Origin: an uncultured Campylobacter sp.
GTDB taxonomy: Bacteria > Campylobacterota > Campylobacteria > Campylobacterales > Campylobacteraceae
DNA length: 46,288 bases
NCBI GenBank assembly: GCA_900539505.1
Contig: UQCL01000012.1
Location: 1 to 46,288, forward strand
Direction of reading: 5' to 3'
Shown here: positions 33,366 through 41,129 of the stretch, in pieces
How the letters are laid out: each line of letters begins with the position of its first letter
Position numbering within the stretch: position 1 is the first letter of the stretch
Program-made: the position numbers and the translations under genes
The notes under the pieces: model-generated
The model's input: only the letters and a program-made list of their open reading frames with translations
What the model was told of the DNA's origin: nothing
Database searches by the model: none

Positions 33366-33722
33366 CTAATAATCCTTTAAAAAATCGATTTTGTGCTTGT
33401 CTTTTTTGTAACTCTTATTATTTTTGAGCTTTTGCAGAGCGTTTGCTTCATGCTGTAGCGCTGATCTAAACGCGGCATCGCTGATCTGTCCTGCCTCGCT
33501 AGCATCAAGGACGTTTTTAGCAAAGCTCTCAAGCGCCTTGGTGTAGGGACTATCGAGATTTGTAGCGGCCGCTTTAGATAAAATTTCGTAGTTTTTAGCT
33601 ATTCGCTTCGCAAAAAGCTCTGCGTCGAAATCCTCGCGCTTTAGCAGTGCTACGGCGGATTTTACGAAGCGTTCTAACGCGCGGATATATTTAACGCGCT
33701 CATCTTTTTCTTTGATTTGCAT
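33366..33722 (-). CDS. Small helical protein of unknown function
   Basis: 118 residues, charged and predicted mostly helical (ERVKYIRALERFVKSAVALL, LFAKRIAKNYEILSKAAATN, ending KSYKKDKHKIDFLKDY). No signal peptide. Abuts the HAD phosphatase gene and shares its promoter, so they probably act together. I recall Campylobacter homologues next to HAD genes but no function. AAGGAAA precedes the ATG. Confidence 0.8.
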   Translation of the reverse strand: MQIKEKDERVKYIRALERFVKSAVALLKREDFDAELFAKRIAKNYEILSKAAATNLDSPYTKALESFAKNVLDASEAGQISDAAFRSALQHEANALQKLKNNKSYKKDKHKIDFLKDY

Positions 33723-33746
33723 GATTTTTCCTTAATTAAAGCGCGC

Positions 33747-33752
33747 ATTATA
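33747..33752 (-). promoter_or_regulatory. -10 box of the small protein-HAD operon
   Basis: Perfect TATAAT on the minus strand, 25 bases before the ATG at 33722, followed by GCGCGC. It lies in the 194-bp divergent region shared with metY. Confidence 0.6.
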
Positions 33753-33860
33753 GCAAAATTCGAAATTTTGGCAAAATTACGCATATTGTAAAACTATATT
33801 TTAATAATATTTTTTCTAATAATCCCTTATTATAGGCATTCTAAAATCATATAAAAATAC

Positions 33861-33889
33861 TTGACTTTATTTTAAAATTTCGCTATTAT
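33861..33889 (+). promoter_or_regulatory. Sigma-70 promoter of metY-rrf2-cysK
   Basis: TTGACT (33861-33866), 17-bp spacer, TATTAT (33884-33889), 28 bases before the metY ATG. The upstream 80 bp are very AT-rich with short inverted segments, a plausible site for the Rrf2 regulator encoded in the operon (inference). Confidence 0.65.
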
Positions 33890-33916
33890 TCGCCAAATTT
33901 TTTACAAAGGACGAAA

Positions 33917-35188
33917 ATGCAAAAAGAAACCCTCGCAACTCATTTTGGTTACGACTCCGTCGCCGGCTACGGCACGATGGCAGTTCCCATTTATCAAAGC
34001 ACCGCGTTTAACTTCGGTTCTAGCAAAAAGGCCGCCGATCGCTTCGCGCTGCGTGATCTAGGGCCGATTTATGGGCGTTTGACAAATCCTACTACTGATG
34101 TTTTTGAGGCGCGACTTGCGGCGCTGGAAAACGGCAAAGCCGCCATCGCGGTCTCTAGCGGGCAGGCAGCGATATTTTTTGCGGTGGCAAATTTAGCCGC
34201 AGCGGGCGAAAATATCATCATCGCCGAGAAAATTTACGGCGGCGCGACTACGCTTTTGGCGCATACGATCAAGCGCTTCGGTATTGAAGCTAGGGTTTTT
34301 GACTCCGAAACGGCAGATAATTTGGAAGGTTTAATCGATGATAAAACTAGAGCGATCTTTTTCGAGACGCTTTCAAATCCTCAAATTTCGGTTGCAAATA
34401 CCGCTAAAATCGCTACAATCGCAAATAAGCACGGCGTAGTAACGATTGCTGATAACACGATCCCAAGCCCTGCGCTTTACAATCCGCTTGATGACGGCGC
34501 GGACGTCGTGGTTCACAGCGCTAGCAAATACATAAGCGGACAGGGGCTTAGCATTGCAGGTGCGATCGTTGCGGGCAAAGGATTAAATTCTAAACTCAAA
34601 GGCAATCCGCGTTACGCACATTTCAACGAGCCTGATGAGAGCTATCACGGCTTAGTTTATGCGGATTTAGTAGATAATTTCGACATTTACACGCTTAGGA
34701 TTCGTTTGTCCTTGCTTCGCGATATTGGTGCAACTCTATCGCCGTTTAATGCGTTTCAGCTCATCCAGGGGCTTGAAACACTGCCGCTTCGCATGCAAAA
34801 GCACTCTCAAAACGCGCTAAAGATCGCAGAATTTTTGCAAAATCATCCGAAGGTAAAGCAGGTCAATTATCCGGGGCTTGCAAGCTCGCCGTTTAATGCC
34901 GCGATCAAAGCGAAATTTAAAAACGGCTATGCAAGCAGTCTGATGAGTTTCATCGTAGATAGCGAAGAAACAGCGCTAAAGGCGGTTAGTAAGGTTAAAA
35001 TTTTTTCCGTCGTAGCAAATATCGGCGATACGAAGTCGATCATCACTCATCCTGCGAGCACGACGCATTCGCAGCTAAACGAGGAGCAGCTAAACCGCGC
35101 TGGCGTGCCTGCGAGCCTAATCCGCCTAAGCGTGGGTATAGAGGATGCGAACGATTTGATTTCTGATCTTAGCGAGGCACTGAAATAA
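33917..35188 (+). CDS. metY: O-acetylhomoserine aminocarboxypropyltransferase (sulfhydrylase)
   Basis: PLP enzyme of the Cys/Met metabolism family that makes homocysteine from O-acetylhomoserine and sulfide. TLATHFGYDSVAGYGTMAVP and YQSTAFNFGSS at the start, YGRLTNPTTDVFEARLAALE near 48, cofactor lysine in VVHSASKYISGQG near 205, and C-terminal THPASTTHSQLNEEQLNRAG. 423 residues, typical of MetY and longer than MetB/MetC. Its stop overlaps the Rrf2 start (TAATG). Confidence 0.93.
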   Translation: MQKETLATHFGYDSVAGYGTMAVPIYQSTAFNFGSSKKAADRFALRDLGPIYGRLTNPTTDVFEARLAALENGKAAIAVSSGQAAIFFAVANLAAAGENIIIAEKIYGGATTLLAHTIKRFGIEARVFDSETADNLEGLIDDKTRAIFFETLSNPQISVANTAKIATIANKHGVVTIADNTIPSPALYNPLDDGADVVVHSASKYISGQGLSIAGAIVAGKGLNSKLKGNPRYAHFNEPDESYHGLVYADLVDNFDIYTLRIRLSLLRDIGATLSPFNAFQLIQGLETLPLRMQKHSQNALKIAEFLQNHPKVKQVNYPGLASSPFNAAIKAKFKNGYASSLMSFIVDSEETALKAVSKVKIFSVVANIGDTKSIITHPASTTHSQLNEEQLNRAGVPASLIRLSVGIEDANDLISDLSEALK

Positions 35189-35601
35189 TGGCACTTTTAA
35201 GCACAAAGGGCGTTTATGGGCTGGCTGCGATTTTGCAGATCGCCAAAGCTAGCGAAGTAGCGCCGATAAGTATAAAAGAGATCGCCGAGCGTACGGGAGT
35301 TTCTAAGAATTATTTGGAGCAAATTCTAAATACCCTTAGAAACGAAAAGCTAGTGTGTAGCATCAAAGGTAAAAACGGCGGCTATCACCTAGCTAGAGAT
35401 GCTAGCGAGATTACTTTCGGTGAAATTTTTACCGCTCTTGAAAAGGATCTGCGGATGACTAGCATTCAGATGAGCGATCCCGGACTGCGGGCGTTTTTTG
35501 AGAAATTTGACGTCAAGCTGGCAGAGATATTTAACGAGCCTCTAAGCAGCTACGAGGAGATGATGGCGCGAAGCGTCCAGTATTTAAATTTCAGCATTTA
35601 A
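35188..35601 (+). CDS. Rrf2-family transcription regulator, CymR-like
   Basis: 137 residues with an N-terminal winged helix (STKGVYGLAAILQIAKASEV, ISIKEIAERTGVSKNYLEQI, LNTLRNEKLV) and wing GKNGGYHLARD. The three clustered cysteines that hold the Fe-S cluster in IscR are absent; the only cysteine is in LVCSIKG. That and its place between metY and cysK suggest a CymR-type cysteine-responsive regulator. CymR in Firmicutes acts in complex with CysK; whether this one does is untested. Confidence 0.9.
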   Translation: MALLSTKGVYGLAAILQIAKASEVAPISIKEIAERTGVSKNYLEQILNTLRNEKLVCSIKGKNGGYHLARDASEITFGEIFTALEKDLRMTSIQMSDPGLRAFFEKFDVKLAEIFNEPLSSYEEMMARSVQYLNFSI

Positions 35602-35610
35602 AGGAAAAAT

Positions 35611-36525
35611 ATGAAAATAGCAAACGATGTTACGGAGCTCATCGGCAATACTCCGTTAGTCAGAATCAATACGTTTGGCAAAAATGCCCTCATCCTGGCC
35701 AAAGCGGAATTTTTAAATCCAAGCCACTCGGTCAAAGATCGCATCGCGTGGCAGATCGTAAAAGATGCACTAAGCTCGAGCAAGATCGACAAAAATAGCG
35801 TTTTGATAGAACCTACCAGCGGAAATACGGGCGTGGGGCTTGCGATGATCGCGGCAAAGCTCGGTATGAAGCTCATTCTAACGATGCCAAGCTCGATGAG
35901 TATCGAGCGCCAAAAGCTCATCGCCGCATTCGGGGCTAAAATTGAACTAACCGATCCAAAATTTGGAATGAAAGGCGCCGTGGATAGGGCAAATGAGCTG
36001 GCTGCGAGCACTCCAAATAGCTTCATTCCGAGCCAGTTTGATAACCCAAGCAATCCAAAGGCGCATTTTCAAAGTACTGGACCTGAAATTTGGGAGCAAA
36101 GCGGCGGTAAGGTAGATATTTTAGTCGCGGGATTTGGTACCGGCGGCACGCTCAGCGGCACGGCGAAATTTTTAAAATCTAAAAATCCAAATCTCAAAGC
36201 CTACGGCGTGGAGCCTGCTAGCTCGCCACTTCTTACGTGCGGCAGTGCGGGCGGGCATAAAATTCAGGGCATCGGCGCAAATTTTATCCCTGATAATCTT
36301 GATAGAAGCGTCATCGACGGCTTTTTGAGCGTTGAGAACGACGATGCGTTTGCGGCAGCTAGACAGCTGGCACAAAAAGAGGGCCTGCTTGTGGGCATCT
36401 CAAGCGGTGCGAACGTTTACGCAGCCGCGCAGATCGCCGCCAAGCCCGAAAACAGGGGCAAAGTGATCGTTACGATCCTTTGCGATACCGGCGAGAGGTA
36501 TCTTTCTACCGAACTTTTTAAATAG
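35611..36525 (+). CDS. cysK: Cysteine synthase A
   Basis: PLP enzyme making cysteine from O-acetylserine and sulfide. NTPLVRINTF, cofactor Lys in NPSHSVKDRIAW (about residue 42), PTSGNTGVGLAMIAA near 70, PLP phosphate loop GFGTGGTLSGTAKFLK near 173, and GVEPASSPLL. 304 residues, normal. AAAGGA upstream. It completes a sulfide-using operon: cysteine by CysK and homocysteine by MetY. GCGGAATTT at 35704. Confidence 0.95.
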   Translation: MKIANDVTELIGNTPLVRINTFGKNALILAKAEFLNPSHSVKDRIAWQIVKDALSSSKIDKNSVLIEPTSGNTGVGLAMIAAKLGMKLILTMPSSMSIERQKLIAAFGAKIELTDPKFGMKGAVDRANELAASTPNSFIPSQFDNPSNPKAHFQSTGPEIWEQSGGKVDILVAGFGTGGTLSGTAKFLKSKNPNLKAYGVEPASSPLLTCGSAGGHKIQGIGANFIPDNLDRSVIDGFLSVENDDAFAAARQLAQKEGLLVGISSGANVYAAAQIAAKPENRGKVIVTILCDTGERYLSTELFK

Positions 36526-37196
36526 ACAGCAGTTTTGCGCCAGTGCGGCGTTAGCGCGATAATTTTACGCATTTTACGCGGACGCGCAGCTTCGCGAGAT
36601 TAAATTTTACGCGGACGCTAGAATTGGCGCGATGAGTTTGCGCGATCGCGCGGGTTATTGCGACGATTGCGTGATTATATTTTACATTTTTCGCGTTACG
36701 TAGGCGCGAGATTAATACGATAGTTTATGTGTGAGCGAGGCGATTATTGCGATGGTCGCGCGATGAGTTTATGTGAGCATCGCGATTTTTTGCTTTGTCG
36801 ATTTTACGTTTATTGATTTGTTGATTTATCAGCTCGTCGCCCGCCGCGAGATAAAATTTAGCCCCAAAATAGGGCTAAATTTTAAAATTTCGCCTCGCTC
36901 ACAGACAATAATTTTCGGGCACGCTATGTATGACGGCGCGACCGCGCAACGCAGGGCATTAAATTTTAAAACTGCTAAGCTCGCCAAATCTGCGCGATCT
37001 GTACTCAGCAAAATTTTATATCGCCGTCCGCACGCGCGGCATAAAATTTTAAAATTCTGCTGAAATTTTTAAGCTCGCTTTCGCGGCTAAAATTCCAAGC
37101 CCGCGGCATGTATAAATTTCAAAACCTCGCCGTATAAAAATCCAAAATTCCGCCCTTTAAATTTAGCCGAATTTCAAAATTTAATCATAAAAACGC
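36526..37196. repeat. Intergenic region with degenerate direct repeats
   Basis: About 670 bp, no supported gene. ATTTTACGCGGACGC occurs at 36571 and 36604, and CGCGATGAGTTT twice more loosely. Further along are the hairpin 36852-36884, palindrome 36877 and AAATTCCGC at 37145. A 96-codon frame from 36773 lacks a ribosome-binding site. Confidence 0.5.
36852..36884. terminator. Perfect 13-bp-stem hairpin
   Basis: TAAAATTTAGCCC (36852-36864) pairs with GGGCTAAATTTTA (36872-36884) around a 7-nt loop. Nearly the same hairpin follows proS (27068-27096). It lies 330 bases after cysK, far for a terminator, so it may instead be a dispersed element. Confidence 0.5.
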
Positions 37197-37202
37197 TATC
37201 AT
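37197..37202 (+). promoter_or_regulatory. -10 box of rarA
   Basis: TATCAT 26 bases before the ATG at 37229; the -35 is not clear. Confidence 0.4.
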
Positions 37203-37228
37203 CGGGGCAAAATTTTTAAGGTTGCAAA

Positions 37229-38431
37229 ATGAGTTTGAGCTTGAAATTTCGCCCCAAAAGCCTAGAGCAGATCGTGGGGCAGGGCAAGATCGTAGCGGTT
37301 TTTAAAAAATTTGTCGCCGCAGGCAGCATCCCGCACAGCATATTTTTCGGCGCCGCAGGCAGCGGCAAAACGACGATGGCGCGCGTGATCGCAAGCGAGC
37401 TGAACTACGATTTTTACGAGCTTGACGCCACGAGCCTGAAGGTCGAGGATATCCGCAAAATTCTATCCTCGCACGCCGGCTCGCTCATCAAGCCGCTCAT
37501 TTTCATCGACGAGATCCACCGCCTCAGCAAGACGCAGCAGGAGGTGCTGCTAATCCCGATGGAGAACTACGCCGCGATCATCATCGGTGCGACGACGGAA
37601 AATCCGCAGTTCGTGCTAAGCAGCGGCATCCGCTCGCGCTCGATGATCTTTGAGTTCGAGCCGCTTAGCTACGAGGATTTGGAGGCGCTTCTGGCGCGGG
37701 TGCAGGGCGAGATCGGCTTTGAGATGGACGAGGAGGCGCGAAAATACCTACTAAACTCCAGCAGCGGCGATGCAAGGAGCATGTTAAATTTGCTAGAATT
37801 TGCGCTTTTGGCAGACAGCGCCATTACGCTAGATACGCTTCGCACGCTGCGCGCAAATGCCGTCGCTGCGGGCGTTAGTAGCGACGATCTGCATTACGAG
37901 CTTGCCAGCGCGATGATCAAAAGCCTACGCGGCAGCGACGCCGACGCCGCGCTGTATTATGTCGCGAGGCTCATAGATGCGGGCGAGAGCGCGGATTTTA
38001 TCGCGCGTAGGATGGTGATTTTAGCTAGCGAGGATATCGGCAACGCCAATCCAAATGCCCTAAATATCGCCGCCAGCACGCTAACTGCCGTCAGCAAGAT
38101 CGGCTACCCCGAAGCTCGCATTATTTTAGGGCAATGCGCTATCTACCTGGCGCACAGCCCCAAATCAAACGCCGCGTATTTGGGCATCAACGCCGCTTTG
38201 AAATTCGTCCGCTCCGCTGCTCCGCTACCTACGCCGCGCTATCTCATCAACTCCGACAAGCAGATCGCAGACTACAAATACCCGCACGACTTCGGCGGTT
38301 GGGTCGAGCAGGCCTATATGAGCGAGGCGGCGAAATTTTACGAAAGCAAGGGGATCGGCTTTGAAAAGACGCTGGATGAGTGGCTGGCGAGATTGCGCAA
38401 AGAAAAGATCGATATTAAGGAACGAGAATGA
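37229..38431 (+). CDS. rarA: Replication-associated recombination protein A (AAA ATPase)
   Basis: Clamp-loader-like ATPase (MgsA/RarA) acting at stalled forks. N-terminal LKFRPKSLEQIVGQGKIVAV, Walker A FFGAAGSGKTTMARVIA (about residue 41), Walker B LIFIDEIHRLSK (about 90), sensor GATTENPQFVLSSGIRSR, and the C-terminal tetramerisation region LASEDIGNANPNALNIA. 400 residues. The C-terminal tail ends FEKTLDEWLARLRKEKIDIK with a few more charged residues. Its stop overlaps the mmcQ start by four bases (ATGA). A diverged copy of its 3' end lies downstream at 38853-38941. Confidence 0.95.
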   Translation: MSLSLKFRPKSLEQIVGQGKIVAVFKKFVAAGSIPHSIFFGAAGSGKTTMARVIASELNYDFYELDATSLKVEDIRKILSSHAGSLIKPLIFIDEIHRLSKTQQEVLLIPMENYAAIIIGATTENPQFVLSSGIRSRSMIFEFEPLSYEDLEALLARVQGEIGFEMDEEARKYLLNSSSGDARSMLNLLEFALLADSAITLDTLRTLRANAVAAGVSSDDLHYELASAMIKSLRGSDADAALYYVARLIDAGESADFIARRMVILASEDIGNANPNALNIAASTLTAVSKIGYPEARIILGQCAIYLAHSPKSNAAYLGINAALKFVRSAAPLPTPRYLINSDKQIADYKYPHDFGGWVEQAYMSEAAKFYESKGIGFEKTLDEWLARLRKEKIDIKERE

Positions 38432-38784
38432 ACTTCAGCAGCGTCCTAAAACTAATGAAGCAGCGCTACGGCGCGGCTGGCGAGTATCTGTGGGATGAAT
38501 ATCCGAATTTTGCGGTTTTTCGTCACGCAGGAGGGAAGCGCAAGTGGTTTGCGCTTCTGATGCGCGGGCTTGCTAATGAAAAGTTCGGTCGCGCACTTCC
38601 TGGCTCAAGCGATGTGATAAATTTAAAGATAAAGCCTGATTTGGCGGCAATTTTGCGTGACGGAAAAGGAATTTTTGCAGCCTATCATATGAATAAAAAG
38701 CACTGGATCAGCGTCTGCCTTGATGCGGTGCCGCGCGAGCAGATTGAGGATTTAATCGAGCATAGCAGGGAGCTTACGAGGTAG
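38428..38784 (+). CDS. MmcQ/YjbR family protein
   Basis: 118-residue member of the MmcQ/YjbR family, a small double-wing fold often called DNA-binding. Features: YLWDEYPNFAVFRHAGGKRK, KWFALLMRGL, VINLKIKPDLAAILRDGKGI, AYHMNKKHWISVCLD. Overlaps rarA by four bases. The gene lies between the end of rarA and a decayed second rarA end, suggesting it was inserted at the rarA 3' terminus. Confidence 0.88.
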   Translation: MNFSSVLKLMKQRYGAAGEYLWDEYPNFAVFRHAGGKRKWFALLMRGLANEKFGRALPGSSDVINLKIKPDLAAILRDGKGIFAAYHMNKKHWISVCLDAVPREQIEDLIEHSRELTR

Positions 38785-38852
38785 AATTTGCGCCTGGCTA
38801 GATTATTGAAATTAGGCGCGCGGAATTTTGCGTAGAATTTAATAATTTTGCG

Positions 38853-38941
38853 CTGAAATTTTACGAAAGCAAAAAAAGATCTGCTTTGAAAATACTCTGT
38901 ACGAGTGGTTAGCAAAGATCAAGGCTAAGGGCTCGGTTTAA
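38853..38941 (+). pseudogene. Decayed duplicate of the rarA 3' end
   Basis: AAATTTTACGAAAGCAA is identical to rarA at 38333-38349, and the following bases stay about three-quarters identical. Translation gives KFYESKK, a frame shift in a run of seven A, then FENTLYEWLAKIKAKGSV and a stop, versus FEKTLDEWLARLRKEK in RarA. The two ends flank mmcQ as direct repeats about 520 bp apart. Confidence 0.8.
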
Positions 38942-39033
38942 ATTTGCGTGCGAAAGAGGCTAAATTTGAACCGAGAGCGCAGATTTTAGCGGCTCGTGAG
39001 GCTTAAATTTAAAAATATTCGCAAGGAGCGCGG

Positions 39034-40041
39034 ATGAATGAGCAAAATTTAAAATATATCGCAAATTTGAAAGTGCAGGACGTGCCGTGGAGTAGGCTCA
39101 CGACCGCTTACGGTAGGGCGAGCGGATTCCCCGAAATTTTTAAAAAACTCGCGCGAGCAATCGAAGCTTGTAATGCGCCGCGCAGTTTGGGTGGCGAGCA
39201 AAATTTAGACAGAGTGTTAAATTCAACAACCGAGTCCAGCGCAGGGCAAAATTCTACGGATGCAGCAAGATGCGGCACGGCGCAAAATTCCGTAAATTTA
39301 GCGCAAACGAGCGAGCCCAAATTTCAAAAGGCGGATAACGAGGCTGCGAAATTTAAAGCGGGCGGAGAGATGGAGCTTAAAACGGGCACGGCGAAGTGCG
39401 GCAAGGCGGAATTTAAGAGTGCGGATAGCGCGGCGATAAAATTTAAAGCGAGCCAGGCTAGTAAATTTAAAACGAGCGCGGCGGATAAGAGCTCGGATGC
39501 GAGCGAGCGGGAGAAATTTTATAGCAAAGCCCTCCAGGACGCGCTTAGTAAGATTTTTAACGAGATAGAGCATCAAAGTACGCTTTGGCACGCAACCCCT
39601 TTTGCGCTGCTGTTTTTGGCGCGTATCTTTATGCAGGCGCGCGCCGTGGCGGGCAAAAACGCGAATAAAAATAATCAAAACGCCGCTGCGGAAGAAATCG
39701 GCGGAAATAATCAGAACGTGGCGGATAGAAATGCGGATAAAAGCTGGCAAAATGATGCGGCAGGCTTTATCGCGGCTCGGCTCAGCGGATTTTTTGCGTT
39801 TATGATTGAGATTTGCGATGACACCGATAAGATCTCGCACGCAGCGCCGCTGGCGAACTTTTCGGATATGCTTGCGGAAAAATATCTGTGGCCGCAGAGC
39901 GATGAGAATGACGAGGAGCGCTGGGAGGAGTACTTTTACGACGATGAGCTATTTTACAGCCTCTATTTTTATTCGCGGGCGGTTTTAGACGCGACGGGAG
40001 TGGACTTTGCGCAGTTTAAGTCTAAGCCGGGTGGCGTTTAA
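39034..40041 (+). CDS. Uncharacterised protein with low-complexity inserts
   Basis: 335 residues in two conserved-looking parts: residues 1-50 (NLKVQDVPWSRLTTAYGRAS, PEIFKKLARAIE) and about 160-330 (NEIEHQSTLWHATPFALLFL, PLANFSDMLAEKYLWP, FYSLYFYSRAVLDATG). Between them about 107 residues are Ala/Lys/Ser/Phe-rich repeats (KADNEAAKFKAGGE, KAEFKSADSAAIKFKASQAS), and a second Asn-rich insert lies at about 207-240. The conserved parts recall orphan or immunity-like proteins, but I cannot name a family. AAGGAG precedes the ATG. Confidence 0.7.
   Translation: MNEQNLKYIANLKVQDVPWSRLTTAYGRASGFPEIFKKLARAIEACNAPRSLGGEQNLDRVLNSTTESSAGQNSTDAARCGTAQNSVNLAQTSEPKFQKADNEAAKFKAGGEMELKTGTAKCGKAEFKSADSAAIKFKASQASKFKTSAADKSSDASEREKFYSKALQDALSKIFNEIEHQSTLWHATPFALLFLARIFMQARAVAGKNANKNNQNAAAEEIGGNNQNVADRNADKSWQNDAAGFIAARLSGFFAFMIEICDDTDKISHAAPLANFSDMLAEKYLWPQSDENDEERWEEYFYDDELFYSLYFYSRAVLDATGVDFAQFKSKPGGV
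39187..39507 (+). repeat. Low-complexity insert in the orphan gene
   Basis: About 320 bp in frame with ten RAATTY sites, including GCGGAATTT at 39406. Repeated words GCGAAATTTAAAGCG, GCGGAATTTAAGAG, ATAAAATTTAAAGCG and GTAAATTTAAAACG show decayed tandem structure. Confidence 0.7.
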
Positions 40042-40286
40042 GGCCGCACCATCTCGCCTTTTGATTCTAAATTTAGCGCGACGGGGCGCGCTTTGGCGAC
40101 GCTTTGTTTAAATTTAGACTTCAAAATTTTAAAATTTCGCCCAAAAGTCGCGGCAGACAGAATTTGCAGATCGTCTTTTAAATTTAAAATTCGCTCGATT
40201 TTTGATCGGCGGTATGGTTAAGGCGCGAGAAACGCTTTTAAATTTAGATCGCCGCGAAGCCTTAAATCCGCTTGCGGCGCGACTTT

Positions 40287-41051
40287 TTATGTGGTTTTAA
40301 AAAGATACCAATTCGGCGCAATTTTTTCTATCATTATAAACTCGCTAGGACTCATTTGCGGCAGGTCCGCCTCGTCTTGCACCCGTAAAAAGCCCACGGA
40401 GTTATCGGTGATCCCACCGATGAGCAGCATAAATCTTTTGCCCTCCGTCTCGGCGTGAGAGAGATGCAGGCTTTTGATCCTCGCCTTTACGCGCCCTAGC
40501 TCGCCGCTAGCGTAAAGCTCGTAAATTTTTTCAAATGCCGCTAAGTTTTGTTTCCCAAACTCCATAAGCTCTTTATCGGGCGCTAAGATTAGCTTTAAAT
40601 TTACGATATCCGCATCGGTTCTTTGCTCAAATTCGCGTTTTTGCGCCTCGTTAAATTTTTCATATTCGCTTACGATAGCTTCAATAATGGCGGTTTGCGC
40701 TAAAACTCGCACGGCGTATATCCCGTCCTCTTTAGTATAGACGTAAAGATCGAAGTGCTTCTCTTTAGAGCCCAAAAATACGTGAAAAATCTCGCTAAAT
40801 TCGTCGCTGCGTCCAAGCGGAGCAACCGTGATTTCGCTATAATTATCTGCTGCGTAGAATTTGCGCTTTAAATAGCTTCTCATCTCGCCTTTGAAATAAA
40901 GATTTTTATCGAAGTTTGCGTCGCTAAATAGCGAGCGGACGAGCTCTTCGTTAGAGCTCGCGTTTAGGTTTAACGCGCAGCTTGCACAAAGTATGAGCGA
41001 GGCAAAAATTTTTGAAAATCCCGCTGTTTTAAAAAATCTAAATAAGCTCAA
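40287..41051 (-). CDS. Uncharacterised secreted protein
   Basis: 254 residues. An N-terminal hydrophobic segment with cysteines (FASLILCASCALNLNASS) looks like a signal peptide; CASCAL could also suggest a lipobox-like site, not a clear one. The mature part is mixed alpha/beta with charged repeats (SEYEKFNEAQKREFEQRTDA) and ends IAPNWYLFKTT. No family recognised. Single gene; hemC ends 78 bases upstream on the same strand, so co-transcription is possible. Confidence 0.7.
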   Translation of the reverse strand: MSLFRFFKTAGFSKIFASLILCASCALNLNASSNEELVRSLFSDANFDKNLYFKGEMRSYLKRKFYAADNYSEITVAPLGRSDEFSEIFHVFLGSKEKHFDLYVYTKEDGIYAVRVLAQTAIIEAIVSEYEKFNEAQKREFEQRTDADIVNLKLILAPDKELMEFGKQNLAAFEKIYELYASGELGRVKARIKSLHLSHAETEGKRFMLLIGGITDNSVGFLRVQDEADLPQMSPSEFIMIEKIAPNWYLFKTT

Positions 41052-41129
41052 AATTTAACCTTTGGAAATTTTATAAATTTAAAAAGTCCATAAATTCTAG
41101 AAATTTTAAAATTCCGCAAATTTCGCCTT

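Noticed and set aside
33770..33860. Cysteine or SAM riboswitch upstream of metY
   Set aside because: The leader after the promoter is only about 20-30 bases, too short for a riboswitch, and upstream DNA is plain AT-rich.
36773..37063. 96-codon plus-strand frame
   Set aside because: It is driven by the hairpin and AAATTT words; no ribosome-binding site and the reverse strand is equally open.
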